Part shown: in pieces, positions 15,679-24,224 of the stretch
Layout: each line of letters begins with the position of its first letter
Position numbering within the stretch: position 1 is the stretch's first letter
Program-made: the position numbers and the translations under genes
The notes under the pieces: generated by a model
The model's input: the letters and a program-made list of their open reading frames with translations, nothing else
Told to the model about the DNA's origin: nothing
The model's database searches: none
Assembly (NCBI GenBank): GCA_964435165.1
Contig: CAYSXY010000008.1
Location: forward strand, 1 to 64,000
DNA length: 64,000 bases
Direction: 5' to 3'
From: CAYSXY01 sp964435165
GTDB taxonomy: Bacteria; Pseudomonadota; Alphaproteobacteria; Rickettsiales; RI-342

Positions 15679-17222
15679 TATGCGGCGGCGCGTGCACGAG
15701 AGTTATGGTGGGCCGGACGCCGATATTGCAGGGCTTCAGCCAAATGCGGCTGGCGTACCTGTTCATCGCCGGCGAGATCGGCGATGGTGCGTGCTACGCG
15801 CAATAGGCGGTGGATTGCGCGCATCGATAAATCCATCTGTTCTACTGCTTGCCGAAGCATGGTGCGGCTATCATTGTCCAGCGACACCAGCTCCTGAAGA
15901 TGATCGCCTTGCAGTGCGGCATTGGTGCGTACCGTACCCGGAATGTGACGTGAAAGGAACCGTTCGTTCTGGCGCTGGCGGGCCTGTGCGACACGTGCTG
16001 CCACGATGGATGATGCTTCACCCGCTGGCGCGTCGAACATCTCAATCGGGCTGACCGGCAACACATCAATATGTATATCAATGCGATCCAGTAATGGGCC
16101 TGACAGCCGTGCCTGGTAATCATCTCCGCATTTGGGGGCGCTGCCACATTCCTTGCCTGCATCGCCGAGATAGCCGCAACGGCACGGGTTCATAGCAGCA
16201 ATTAATTGAATATGGGCCGGGTAGGTGACATGCGCCTGGGCTCGTGCAATGGAGACCTGCCGGGTCTCCAGCGGTTGGCGAAGTGCTTCCAGTACAGCGC
16301 GGGGAAATTCCGGCAATTCGTCGAGAAAGAGCACGCCATGATGCCCCAGTGAAATCTCGCCAGGCAAGGCGCGTCGGCCCCCACCAATCATGGCCGCCAT
16401 GGAGCTGGAGTGGTGCGGATCGCGAAAGGGACGTTCAGCCCGGATGGCATGATCGCCTGTCAGTCCGGCGATGCTGTAAATCATGCTGGTTTCCAGCATT
16501 TCCTCGGCATTCATAGGTGGCAGTATGCCAGGCAGGCAGCTTGCCAGGAGTGATTTGCCAGCCCCGGGAGGGCCCGACATCAGCATATTATGACCACCGG
16601 CAGCGGCAATTTCCAAGGCGCGGCGCGCGACTTCCTGTCCACGAACTTCTCGTAAATCCCGATGAGCGTGCCCAACTGGTCGGGCAGGGGTTGGCGGCGT
16701 TGCCAATGGCGTCCCATGTTTGAGGTGGTTGATGAGACTGAGAAGGTCGGGTGTTGCCATTAATGTCATCTCATCACCAGCCCAGCGTGCTTCAGCACCA
16801 TCCGATGCCGGGCAGATAAAGCCATCGCGATGGGTGGCGGCATACATGGCGGCGGGTAAGATGCCCGGTACATGGAGCAGACGGCCATCGAGCGATAATT
16901 CGCCCATGGCAATAAAGGCCTGCATTTCTTCCGCGTCGATCACCTGCATAGCTGCCAACAAGCCTAAGGCGATGGGCAGGTCGTAATGGCTGCCTTCTTT
17001 TTGAATATTGGCGGGGGATAAGTTAACGGTAATGCGCTTTGGTGGCAGGGCAAGGCCAATGGCCGTGAGTGCCGCACGCACCCGCTCGCGTGATTCTGCT
17101 ACGGCTTTATCCGGCAGGCCGACAATCATAAATGCCGGGATGCCCGGTGCCATTTGCACCTGCACTTCGACCGGTTTGGCGTCCAGCCCTGAAAAGGCAA
17201 CGGTGTGGATGAGGGCGGTCAT
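15678..17222 (-). CDS. YifB family Mg-chelatase-like AAA ATPase
   Basis: YifB/ComM family AAA+ ATPase of 514 residues. ComM relatives are hexameric helicases that promote branch migration during natural transformation. The N-terminal ChlI-like domain starts MTALIHTVAFSGLDAKPVEVQV and includes LPDKAVAESRERVRAAL and ITVNLSPANIQKEGSHYDLPIALG. The ATPase part has Walker A GPPGAGKSLLAS, LFLDELPEFPRAVLEALRQPLE and IAAMNPCRCGY. A C-terminal Mg_chelatase_C region ends RAIHRLLRVARTIADLAG. The start is set at 17222 by similarity to the usual MTA.. beginning; an ATG five codons upstream exists. Divergent from the sensor kinase gene. Confidence 0.92.
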   Translation of the reverse strand: MTALIHTVAFSGLDAKPVEVQVQMAPGIPAFMIVGLPDKAVAESRERVRAALTAIGLALPPKRITVNLSPANIQKEGSHYDLPIALGLLAAMQVIDAEEMQAFIAMGELSLDGRLLHVPGILPAAMYAATHRDGFICPASDGAEARWAGDEMTLMATPDLLSLINHLKHGTPLATPPTPARPVGHAHRDLREVRGQEVARRALEIAAAGGHNMLMSGPPGAGKSLLASCLPGILPPMNAEEMLETSMIYSIAGLTGDHAIRAERPFRDPHHSSSMAAMIGGGRRALPGEISLGHHGVLFLDELPEFPRAVLEALRQPLETRQVSIARAQAHVTYPAHIQLIAAMNPCRCGYLGDAGKECGSAPKCGDDYQARLSGPLLDRIDIHIDVLPVSPIEMFDAPAGEASSIVAARVAQARQRQNERFLSRHIPGTVRTNAALQGDHLQELVSLDNDSRTMLRQAVEQMDLSMRAIHRLLRVARTIADLAGDEQVRQPHLAEALQYRRPAHHNSRARAAA

Positions 17223-17459
17223 CTCATTAGAGCCCATACGTAAATCTTAAAGGTGAAGTGTAACCTGATCCGCTTTGCAGGGAAAGCACAAGCTGCATAA
17301 TGTTAATTTGTAAATAAAATGTCATGCTCATTCGGTAAAAATATGCTAAAAGACATAAAAAACAGCCTGCTGGCGCTGTGCATCATGTCGTTTCATGTAT
17401 TGCCGCATCGGACAGGTTACAAAATGAGGAACTGCTTGGATCACCCGCCCAAGACATCA

Positions 17460-19262
17460 ATGATGCCATCTGCCAGTCAATCGGTACGTCCGCCGTTTGC
17501 CCGTACGATTATGCTTGCCTGTTTTGTGGTGCTGGCACTGTCGGCCATGTATCTGGCCTATCAAGGGTCTCAAGCATATGAGCGTGCACTGGAACAGGGT
17601 AAGGCCGATGCCAAGCGTCTCGCACGTTCTTTCGCCAGCCATACGGAACTGACATTTCTGGCTGTCGATCTCTTGCTTGATCGTGCGGTAGAGCGTTACT
17701 ATTTCAATGATTTATTCGGCGGCAATATACCCAAAGACGTGCAACAGCACTTTCACCTTTGGGTACGAGAGACAGACCAGTTGGATGGGTTATATCTCGT
17801 CGATATGCAAGGTGTTGTACGCGTGGCGGAGAGCGCGCCACGCTATGCCGATTTATTTCCGCTTGGCGCACTGGTGAGGGATCGCCCGTTTTTTGATGCG
17901 CATAAGCTGGCAACCAACCGTGACAATAACATTATTGCCTGGGTTGAAAGCCGTGACGCTAATGGCTTGTTGCAGCCTAAACTGGTCATGTCACGTGCTT
18001 TCTATCGTATTGACGGTGAATTTGGTGGGATTATTTTCGCCTTGATAGATGCCAGCTATTTTACTGAATTTTTTGCGTCGATCGAAACGGGAGAGCACAG
18101 TAAGGCGATTGTGATGCATCAATCCGGCGGCTGGTGGCTGCAAAGTGCCTATGATGCTGTTCTTTCCGAGCCGATGCAGGCGGTGATGCGTCAGCAGGCG
18201 GCAGAGCAGGTTTATCGCTCGGTCCATGTCATTCCGGCCGACGGTCAGCAGCATGTGCTGGCGTATCGCTCTTTAGAGCAATATCCCATCGTGGTTGGTG
18301 CGGTGCTGGATGCCGATGATATTTTCTCCGGCTGGATTCGCGAGCGATGGCGCGATGCCGGACTATTGCTCATGTTTGCACTGTTAGGTGGTGTGCTTGC
18401 CTGGGTGGCGTTGTTAATGGCGCGTCAGATTCAGCGTTCGCGTAAATCCGAAGCGGCGGCGGTGACAGCCAGCCAGGCCAAGTCGGAATTTCTGGCCAAT
18501 ATGAGCCATGAGTTACGCACACCGCTTAACGCGATTATCGGTTTTTCTGAAATGATTGATGCCGGGTATTTCGGCGGGCTGACGCCTAAGCAAAAAGAGC
18601 GGATTCATGATATTCACCTTTGCGGTAATCATTTGCTCCAGCTGATTAATGATATTCTGGAGTTTTCCAAAGGCGAGGCCGGGCAGATGGAACTGCGTGA
18701 GGAGTGGTTCGAGCTTGGCGAGGTTGTTGATGAATGTATGCGTATGACGCGCTCACGCGCCAATATGAAGCAGGTGACGCTGCATTCCCATCTGCCTGCC
18801 TCTCTGCCACAACTCTATGCCGATAAGCGCAAAATACGCCAGCTTTTGCTCAACTTGTTGACCAATGCAGTGAAATTTACGCCGGAAGATGGCAGCGTGA
18901 CCATATCCGTGAGCTGGAGCCGCCAGTTTGGGCTGGCCTTGGAGGTGCAGGATACCGGGATTGGTATGAAAGAAGAAGATATTCCTATCGCGCTTTCGGT
19001 TTTTGGCCAGGTGCATCGATCATCTCAGCCGGAAGGAACGGGCCTTGGGCTCCCCTTATGCAAAATGTTTGCTGAGCTTCATGGCGGCGCATTGAGTCTG
19101 ACGAGCAGCCCCAATGTGGGTACCACAGTAACGATACGCCTGCCGGTCGAGCGGTTGAGTCATGAGTCAGGCCACGGCACCAATGACAGCACGCAGCCGC
19201 CATTGCCGCTTGCCGATGAGCCGAATCCTCCCGCCGAGCGGAAACTGGCAGCCGCAGAGTAA
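17460..19262 (+). CDS. Membrane sensor histidine kinase with periplasmic cache-like domain
   Basis: Orphan sensor kinase, about 600 residues. Domain order: membrane helix (about residues 20-38, MLACFVVLALSAMYLAYQG), a periplasmic region of about 260 residues with a double-cache feel (GLYLVDMQGVVR..RDRPFFDAHK..GGIIFALIDASYFTEFF), a second helix (LLLMFALLGGVLAWVALLMA), then HisKA with FLANMSHELRTPLNAIIGFSEMI (phospho-accepting His about 350) and HATPase_c with LLLNLLTNAVKFTPE, DTGIGMKEEDIP and GTGLGLPLCKMFAELHGG. No receiver domain is fused and no response regulator gene is adjacent. The kinase core resembles the PleC/PdhS type of alphaproteobacteria. The frame is open from 17319; no start has a good ribosome-binding site, so the N-terminus is uncertain. 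Confidence 0.88.
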   Translation: MMPSASQSVRPPFARTIMLACFVVLALSAMYLAYQGSQAYERALEQGKADAKRLARSFASHTELTFLAVDLLLDRAVERYYFNDLFGGNIPKDVQQHFHLWVRETDQLDGLYLVDMQGVVRVAESAPRYADLFPLGALVRDRPFFDAHKLATNRDNNIIAWVESRDANGLLQPKLVMSRAFYRIDGEFGGIIFALIDASYFTEFFASIETGEHSKAIVMHQSGGWWLQSAYDAVLSEPMQAVMRQQAAEQVYRSVHVIPADGQQHVLAYRSLEQYPIVVGAVLDADDIFSGWIRERWRDAGLLLMFALLGGVLAWVALLMARQIQRSRKSEAAAVTASQAKSEFLANMSHELRTPLNAIIGFSEMIDAGYFGGLTPKQKERIHDIHLCGNHLLQLINDILEFSKGEAGQMELREEWFELGEVVDECMRMTRSRANMKQVTLHSHLPASLPQLYADKRKIRQLLLNLLTNAVKFTPEDGSVTISVSWSRQFGLALEVQDTGIGMKEEDIPIALSVFGQVHRSSQPEGTGLGLPLCKMFAELHGGALSLTSSPNVGTTVTIRLPVERLSHESGHGTNDSTQPPLPLADEPNPPAERKLAAAE

Positions 19263-19308
19263 GCGTCAAGCGCTGGCGCCGGCCCATTTTTTCTCTATAT
19301 AAAGAGAG

Positions 19309-20274
19309 ATGGATTCTCTTTCCCTGACCGTTGTCATTGTCAATTACAATGGCGGTACCATGCTCTCGCGCTGTGTGGCCAGTGTGCTGGCCGACATGCC
19401 GCCCGCAGTTCGTTGCGTGGTGGTGGATAATGCCTCGAGCGATAGTTCTCTCGACCATTTACCGTCCGATCCATGGCTAGAGTTGACACGTAATCAGCAG
19501 AATGTGGGCTTTGCCGCGGCGATGAATCAGGCTGTTGATGCTTGTGACAGTGAGTGGGTGCTGGCGCTCAACCCGGATACGGAAGTATCGGCAGGCTTCT
19601 GGCAGGTGTTGGGGGCACAATTGGAGGCGCACAGCGAGGCGGCCTGTCTTGGGTTGCCATTGGTGAAGGCGGTGGAGCCTGCGCTGCTTGATGGGGCGGG
19701 TGACCGCTACACAGCAATCGGGCTTTATTGGCGCGGGATGGAAGGTCAGCCGGTAGAAGCACTGCCTAACAAGGCCATGCCGGTGTTTGCTACCTGCGCG
19801 GCGGCAGCGCTCTATAAGCGAGATGTGTGGCAACGGCTGGGTGGTATGGATGCTGATTTTTTCTGTTATGGTGAGGATGTCGATCTCGGCTTTCGGCTGC
19901 AATTGGCGGGGGAGATTGTGCTGCAATTACCCAGCCCGCTGGTGGCGCATCATTCCTCCGGCATCACCGGGCGCACCAGCGATTTTTCCATCTATCATGG
20001 CTTTCGCAATCGGCTGTGGGTATTCGTCAAAAACATGCCGGGGTTATGGCTGTGGCTAATGCTACCGGGCCATGCCCTGATGCAATTAGCGTTATTGCTG
20101 CGAGCGTGCTTACGCGGCCATGGACGCCCGGCATTGCGCGGCTTGAGAGATGGGCTGCGTGGGTTGCCTGCCTGCTGGCGCAAACGGCGCAGCGTGCGGG
20201 GGATGCGGCGCGTGTCTTATCGTTATGTGATGAGGCGGATGCACTGGCCTTGGCAGGCGCTGTGGCGGCGTTGA
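19309..20274 (+). CDS. Family 2 glycosyltransferase
   Basis: GT-A fold glycosyltransferase of 321 residues, similar to WbbL-type rhamnosyltransferases of surface polysaccharide synthesis. Motifs: LTVVIVNYNGGTMLSRCVASV, VVVDNASSDSSLD, NVGFAAAMNQAVDACDSEWVLALNPDTEV (with the metal-binding Asp-x-Asp-like NPDTE), and a later YGEDVDLGFRLQLAG with HHSSGITGR, typical of this group. A C-terminal hydrophobic stretch (MPGLWLWLMLPGHALMQLALLL) suggests membrane association. The sugar donor cannot be told from sequence. It lies 46 nt downstream of the sensor kinase and ends 13 nt before the convergent SIR2-like gene. Confidence 0.88.
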   Translation: MDSLSLTVVIVNYNGGTMLSRCVASVLADMPPAVRCVVVDNASSDSSLDHLPSDPWLELTRNQQNVGFAAAMNQAVDACDSEWVLALNPDTEVSAGFWQVLGAQLEAHSEAACLGLPLVKAVEPALLDGAGDRYTAIGLYWRGMEGQPVEALPNKAMPVFATCAAAALYKRDVWQRLGGMDADFFCYGEDVDLGFRLQLAGEIVLQLPSPLVAHHSSGITGRTSDFSIYHGFRNRLWVFVKNMPGLWLWLMLPGHALMQLALLLRACLRGHGRPALRGLRDGLRGLPACWRKRRSVRGMRRVSYRYVMRRMHWPWQALWRR

Positions 20275-20287
20275 TTGGCGTTAAGGC

Positions 20288-21325
20288 TTACCAATGAAAA
20301 TCGTCTGCTAGGGCTTGATACACATTCTGATTAGATATGTTGATATGTTCGATGGAAGATCGGGCTTGAATATGTTTTTCACTGCCTTTTGAGCCAAAAT
20401 TTTCATTCTTAAAAATAGTTTTGATAGCAGAGTCGATTCGCTTTGAATTCCCATAATTTGTTATGAAAATGTTGGAAGAATGAATATTCTGAGTAGTATT
20501 ACTTAAGTCTAAAAGAGACACATTATCTTCATTGAATCCAAATCCTAAAATATACAGTTTTTGAGCGCCGCTAATTTTCTCTTTTGCTTTTTCTGCTCTC
20601 TGCCTCACGGAATCATTTTCTCTATCCATGCCCATGGCGTGAATATTGTTTGCATATTGGCTAGCATCTATCCAACACGTTTGTGAAGATTTTAGATCGC
20701 CATACGCATTGTTTTCTCTGCAATCTGTTGTGCTTTCTAGATTTTGCCATTTGTAGGGGGCAATGCATCCATATATGTGATTAATGTTATTTGATATTGT
20801 TGAAAAAAAGAGTTCTTTTTGTTCGTCATCAAATATTGGCGAATTTTGGTAACGTGAATAAATGAAGTATTCCAATGAGACATCGTAATTGAATGTGATA
20901 ATGTAAAGGTTTTCTAGGTTGTGTATGATTGTTCCGAAGTTTCTATTGGCTGGAGATAGCTTATGAGCGAGAAATCGGTACCAATTATTTGATATGGCCT
21001 TTTCTTTTTCACCATTTATTTCTTGCCTGCGCCTTCTATTCATTAACTCCGGATCTTCTTTCCTTAGTAGTACTTCTGCAATGAATTGTTTCCCTAGGTC
21101 TACCAATTCTTCATTACTTGAATAGCTGGTGAGGAATCTGTCGATACTCAATGGGTCATGATGTGTGAGATATCTTTTGAGTAATGTTTCACTCTTATAA
21201 ACTCTTTCTCCCTCGTATGCTTCAATAGCTTCAATAATTTCGTCTATCAATTCTTCTCCTGTCGGATATCCATAATGGCGGCTGGCTCCGGCGCCTAAAA
21301 TCAAGACAGTTTTTTCCTTAAACAT
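20288..21325 (-). CDS. Stand-alone SIR2-like protein, candidate NAD-consuming defence effector
   Basis: A 345-residue protein resembling the SIR2-like (SIR2_2/DUF4020-type) NAD hydrolases of anti-phage systems. What I see: LILGAGASRHYGYPTGEEL at residues 8-26 (Rossmann GAGAS loop), DPLSIDRFL at 57-65, TFNYD at 144-148 (putative catalytic Asn146), NHIYG at 182-186 (candidate catalytic His183), and YILGFGFNEDN at 258-268. These are the usual ordered SIR2-like landmarks. No second domain, membrane segment or partner gene is apparent. The gene is strikingly AT-rich, with codon use unlike mutS and the glycosyltransferase on either side, which points to horizontal acquisition. Its ATG overlaps the mutS stop by 8 nt (ATGTTTAA), so it should be co-transcribed with mutS. 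That it acts in defence is inference. Confidence 0.72.
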   Translation of the reverse strand: MFKEKTVLILGAGASRHYGYPTGEELIDEIIEAIEAYEGERVYKSETLLKRYLTHHDPLSIDRFLTSYSSNEELVDLGKQFIAEVLLRKEDPELMNRRRRQEINGEKEKAISNNWYRFLAHKLSPANRNFGTIIHNLENLYIITFNYDVSLEYFIYSRYQNSPIFDDEQKELFFSTISNNINHIYGCIAPYKWQNLESTTDCRENNAYGDLKSSQTCWIDASQYANNIHAMGMDRENDSVRQRAEKAKEKISGAQKLYILGFGFNEDNVSLLDLSNTTQNIHSSNIFITNYGNSKRIDSAIKTIFKNENFGSKGSEKHIQARSSIEHINISNQNVYQALADDFHW

Positions 21326-24041
21326 CCTTTGTCATCTCCTTCAACCGATAGAGTGCCTCCAGCGCCTCGCGCGGGGTGAGGCTGTCCGGGTCGAGGGTGG
21401 CTAGTTGCTGTTGCAGTTCTTCGAGGTGGGAGGCCAGATGTTCCGTTTCTGTCTCTGCCTTGGGTGGTGGGCTGTCCAGCCCGGCAAAGAGCGGCAGCTC
21501 GCTGGTGGCGGATTGTTGTTTGTGCGATTCGAGATGGGTCAGTAATTGCTCGGCACGCTTCAGCACCGGGCGCGGCAGCCCGGCAAGGCGGGCGACATGA
21601 ATGCCGTAAGAACGATCAGCCGTGCCGGCTGTCACCTCGTGCAAAAAGACGACTTCATCTTTCCACTCGCGCACTTTCATGGTGTGGCAGGCAAGTTTCG
21701 GCAGGCTGGTTTGTAGCTGGGTCAATTCATGGTAATGGGTGGCGAACAGGGCGCGGCACTGCACGCTGTTATGCAAATGCTCGACCACGGCCCAGGCGAT
21801 GGACAGGCCATCGAAGGTGGCGGTGCCACGGCCAATTTCATCAAGAATCACAAGTGAGCGTTCGGTCGATTGCTGGAGGATGGTCGCAGTTTCCACCATC
21901 TCCACCATGAAGGTGGAACGTCCGCGCGCCAGATCGTCCGCCGCGCCGACGCGCGAGAAGCAGCGATCGACAATGCCGATATGCGCGGCTTCAGCCGGAA
22001 CAAAACTGCCCATTTGGGCAAGGATGGCAATGAGGGCGTTCTGCCGGAGAAAGGTGCTTTTACCCGCCATGTTGGGGCCGGTGAGCAGCCAGAGAGTGGC
22101 TTCATCATTCAAGTGGCAATGGTTAGCGATGAAATCCTCATGAGTGAGGGCGGCTTCCACTACCGGGTGGCGGCCACCGGTGATATCAAAGCGGGTGGAA
22201 TCGTCGAGTGTGGGGCGGCAATAGCGACGCTGCTCGGCCAGTTCCGCCAATGCGGCGAGGCAATCAAGCCAGCCCAGCGCCTGCGCGCAGTGGGCGAGAC
22301 TGTTGGCCTGATCGCTGACGAGGCGAAGCATCTCCTGCAATAGTTCCATTTCCATAGCGATGGATTTATCGCCCGCTTCCAGAATCTGCCGTTCCAGTTC
22401 CGACAGTTCGGTGGTGGTGAAGCGCATGGCACTGGCCATGGTCTGGCGGTGAATGAAGGGCTCACGCTCCAGTTTGTTCGCGTTCTGCTGTGTGACTTCA
22501 ATGAAATATCCTAGCACATTATTATGTTTAATCTTAAGAGACTGGACGCCGGTTTCCTTAATGTAGCGCTGCTGAAGATTGGCGATGAGTTGCTTGCTTT
22601 CGCGACTGATGCGGCGCATCTGGTCAAGGGCGGCGCTGAAGCCTTCCTGGATAAAGCCGCCATCGCGTGCATGAAAGCCCGGTTCTGTCACCAGCGCATG
22701 ACGTAGATGCTCCAACAACTCTGCATGGTTGCCCAGCGCGGCATGATGGTCGAGCAAGAGCGAGGGCAGGTGGTCAAGTCCATCGCTATAGAGCAGGGTT
22801 TTGATGTCGCTTGCCGCTAACAGCCCATCGCGCAGTTGGGCGAGGTCACGCGGGCTGCCGCGCCCGATGCAAATGCGCGAGAGGGCACGTTCCATATCCG
22901 GCAGAGATTTCAGCGCGCTGCGGATATCATCTCGCAGATGCGGCGATGCCAGAAAATGCGATACAGCATCATAGCGTACGGTGATAGCGGCGATATCCGT
23001 CAAAGGCGCATTGAGTGCCCCGGTGAGGGTGCGGCTGCCACTACTCGTGATGCAGCGATCAATCGTGTGAAGCAGGCTGCCTTTGCGCTGGCCAGATAAG
23101 GTCTGGCTCAGTTCTAAATTGCGCCGCGATGCGCTGTCGATCAGCATGGTGCTATAGCGTTCCAGCAATTTTGGTTGATTAAGCCTTGGCAGCAGGCCTT
23201 TTTGGGTGAGTTCCAGATAGTTGAGGAGTGCGGCGCAGGCAGAAAGATCAGCCGATGAAAAATGACCCAGCCCATCTAGCGTGGCGAGACCAAAGAGTGA
23301 TTTCAGCCCTTCCTCTCCGCGTGCTGCGCGGCAGAGATGATCTGCCACCGGACTCATCACTGCTTGCCAATCCTGCATTGCGGGTAATGGTTGTTGGTGA
23401 AGGGCATCCGGCAGTAATAACTCTGCCGGGTTGAGCCGGGCCAGCTCGCCGGGCAGGGCAGCAGCATCGCTGCGGGTGATGGTGAATTCACCGGTGGAAA
23501 TATCCACGGCAGCGAGGCTGAATGGCGATGCATGCTGTTCGTCATAGCCGATGGCTGCGAGGTAATTGGCACGTCGCCCGTCCAGCAGGCTATCTTCCTG
23601 CAAGGTGCCCGGGGTGATGATGCGTACGACCTCACGCTTCACCACTGCTTTGTGGCCGCGTTTTTTGGCTTCTTTCGGGTCTTCGGTCTGCTCACAGATA
23701 GCCACCTTAAAGCCGTGTTTGATCAGGCGCTGCAGGTAACTCTCATGGCTATGGGCGGGTACGCCGCACATTGGAATCGGCTCGCCCAGATGCATGCCGC
23801 GCTTGGTCAGGGCAATGTCGAGTGCCTCGCTGGCCACCAATGCATCATCAAAAAACAGTTCATAGAAATCGCCCATGCGATAAAACAGCAAGTAGTCTGC
23901 ATGCGTTGCTTTAATCTCCAGATATTGTTGCATCATGGGGGTGGGGGCATTGCCAGATGCGCTTGTGCCCTGTTTTTTCTTCGCTTTTTTGGCGGTGGAG
24001 ATGGTCGGGGCGGATGTTTGCTGCGCTGCAACAGTCGGCAT
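21318..24041 (-). CDS. mutS: DNA mismatch repair protein MutS
   Basis: Mismatch-recognition ATPase that works with MutL (at 50149 in this window). It is 907 residues, with an Ala/Lys-rich N-terminal extension of about 35 residues. The mismatch-binding Phe-x-Glu is F59-Y60-E61 in YRMGDFYELFFDDA. Also visible are LGEPIPMCGVPAHSHESYLQRL, the clamp/lever region (QQRYIKETGVQSLKIKHNNVLGYFIEV), Walker A LTGPNMAGKST (about 652-662), the FMVEMVETA signature, VILDEIGRGTATFDG and ALFATHYHELTQL. The C-terminus ends normally (EALYRLKEMTKDV), so the overlap with the SIR2-like start has not truncated it. Divergent from maeB with 183 nt between. Confidence 0.96.
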   Translation of the reverse strand: MPTVAAQQTSAPTISTAKKAKKKQGTSASGNAPTPMMQQYLEIKATHADYLLFYRMGDFYELFFDDALVASEALDIALTKRGMHLGEPIPMCGVPAHSHESYLQRLIKHGFKVAICEQTEDPKEAKKRGHKAVVKREVVRIITPGTLQEDSLLDGRRANYLAAIGYDEQHASPFSLAAVDISTGEFTITRSDAAALPGELARLNPAELLLPDALHQQPLPAMQDWQAVMSPVADHLCRAARGEEGLKSLFGLATLDGLGHFSSADLSACAALLNYLELTQKGLLPRLNQPKLLERYSTMLIDSASRRNLELSQTLSGQRKGSLLHTIDRCITSSGSRTLTGALNAPLTDIAAITVRYDAVSHFLASPHLRDDIRSALKSLPDMERALSRICIGRGSPRDLAQLRDGLLAASDIKTLLYSDGLDHLPSLLLDHHAALGNHAELLEHLRHALVTEPGFHARDGGFIQEGFSAALDQMRRISRESKQLIANLQQRYIKETGVQSLKIKHNNVLGYFIEVTQQNANKLEREPFIHRQTMASAMRFTTTELSELERQILEAGDKSIAMEMELLQEMLRLVSDQANSLAHCAQALGWLDCLAALAELAEQRRYCRPTLDDSTRFDITGGRHPVVEAALTHEDFIANHCHLNDEATLWLLTGPNMAGKSTFLRQNALIAILAQMGSFVPAEAAHIGIVDRCFSRVGAADDLARGRSTFMVEMVETATILQQSTERSLVILDEIGRGTATFDGLSIAWAVVEHLHNSVQCRALFATHYHELTQLQTSLPKLACHTMKVREWKDEVVFLHEVTAGTADRSYGIHVARLAGLPRPVLKRAEQLLTHLESHKQQSATSELPLFAGLDSPPPKAETETEHLASHLEELQQQLATLDPDSLTPREALEALYRLKEMTKDV

Positions 24042-24224
24042 GGTTGCTAAGTCCTTGCTATTTCGGTATGAAACCCATGTGAAATGCGCGCTGGCGCATC
24101 ACTCTCAATCTGGTTAGTGTGTGCGGCATTGCCTGTATATGGGTACTGCTCAAATGGCCGGACTGCAAGATGGATGGCCGTATTCACGGTAAAATATTAA
24201 CGATAAGGACTGGAACCCTCCCTC

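Noticed and set aside
15678..17222. Magnesium chelatase for chlorophyll synthesis
   Set aside because: The domain order and NPCRCGY motif are those of YifB/ComM, and no other pigment genes are present.
20288..21325. Multi-gene Thoeris or similar SIR2 system
   Set aside because: Neighbours are a glycosyltransferase and mutS; there is no TIR, argonaute or HerA-like partner, so only a single-gene reading is supported.
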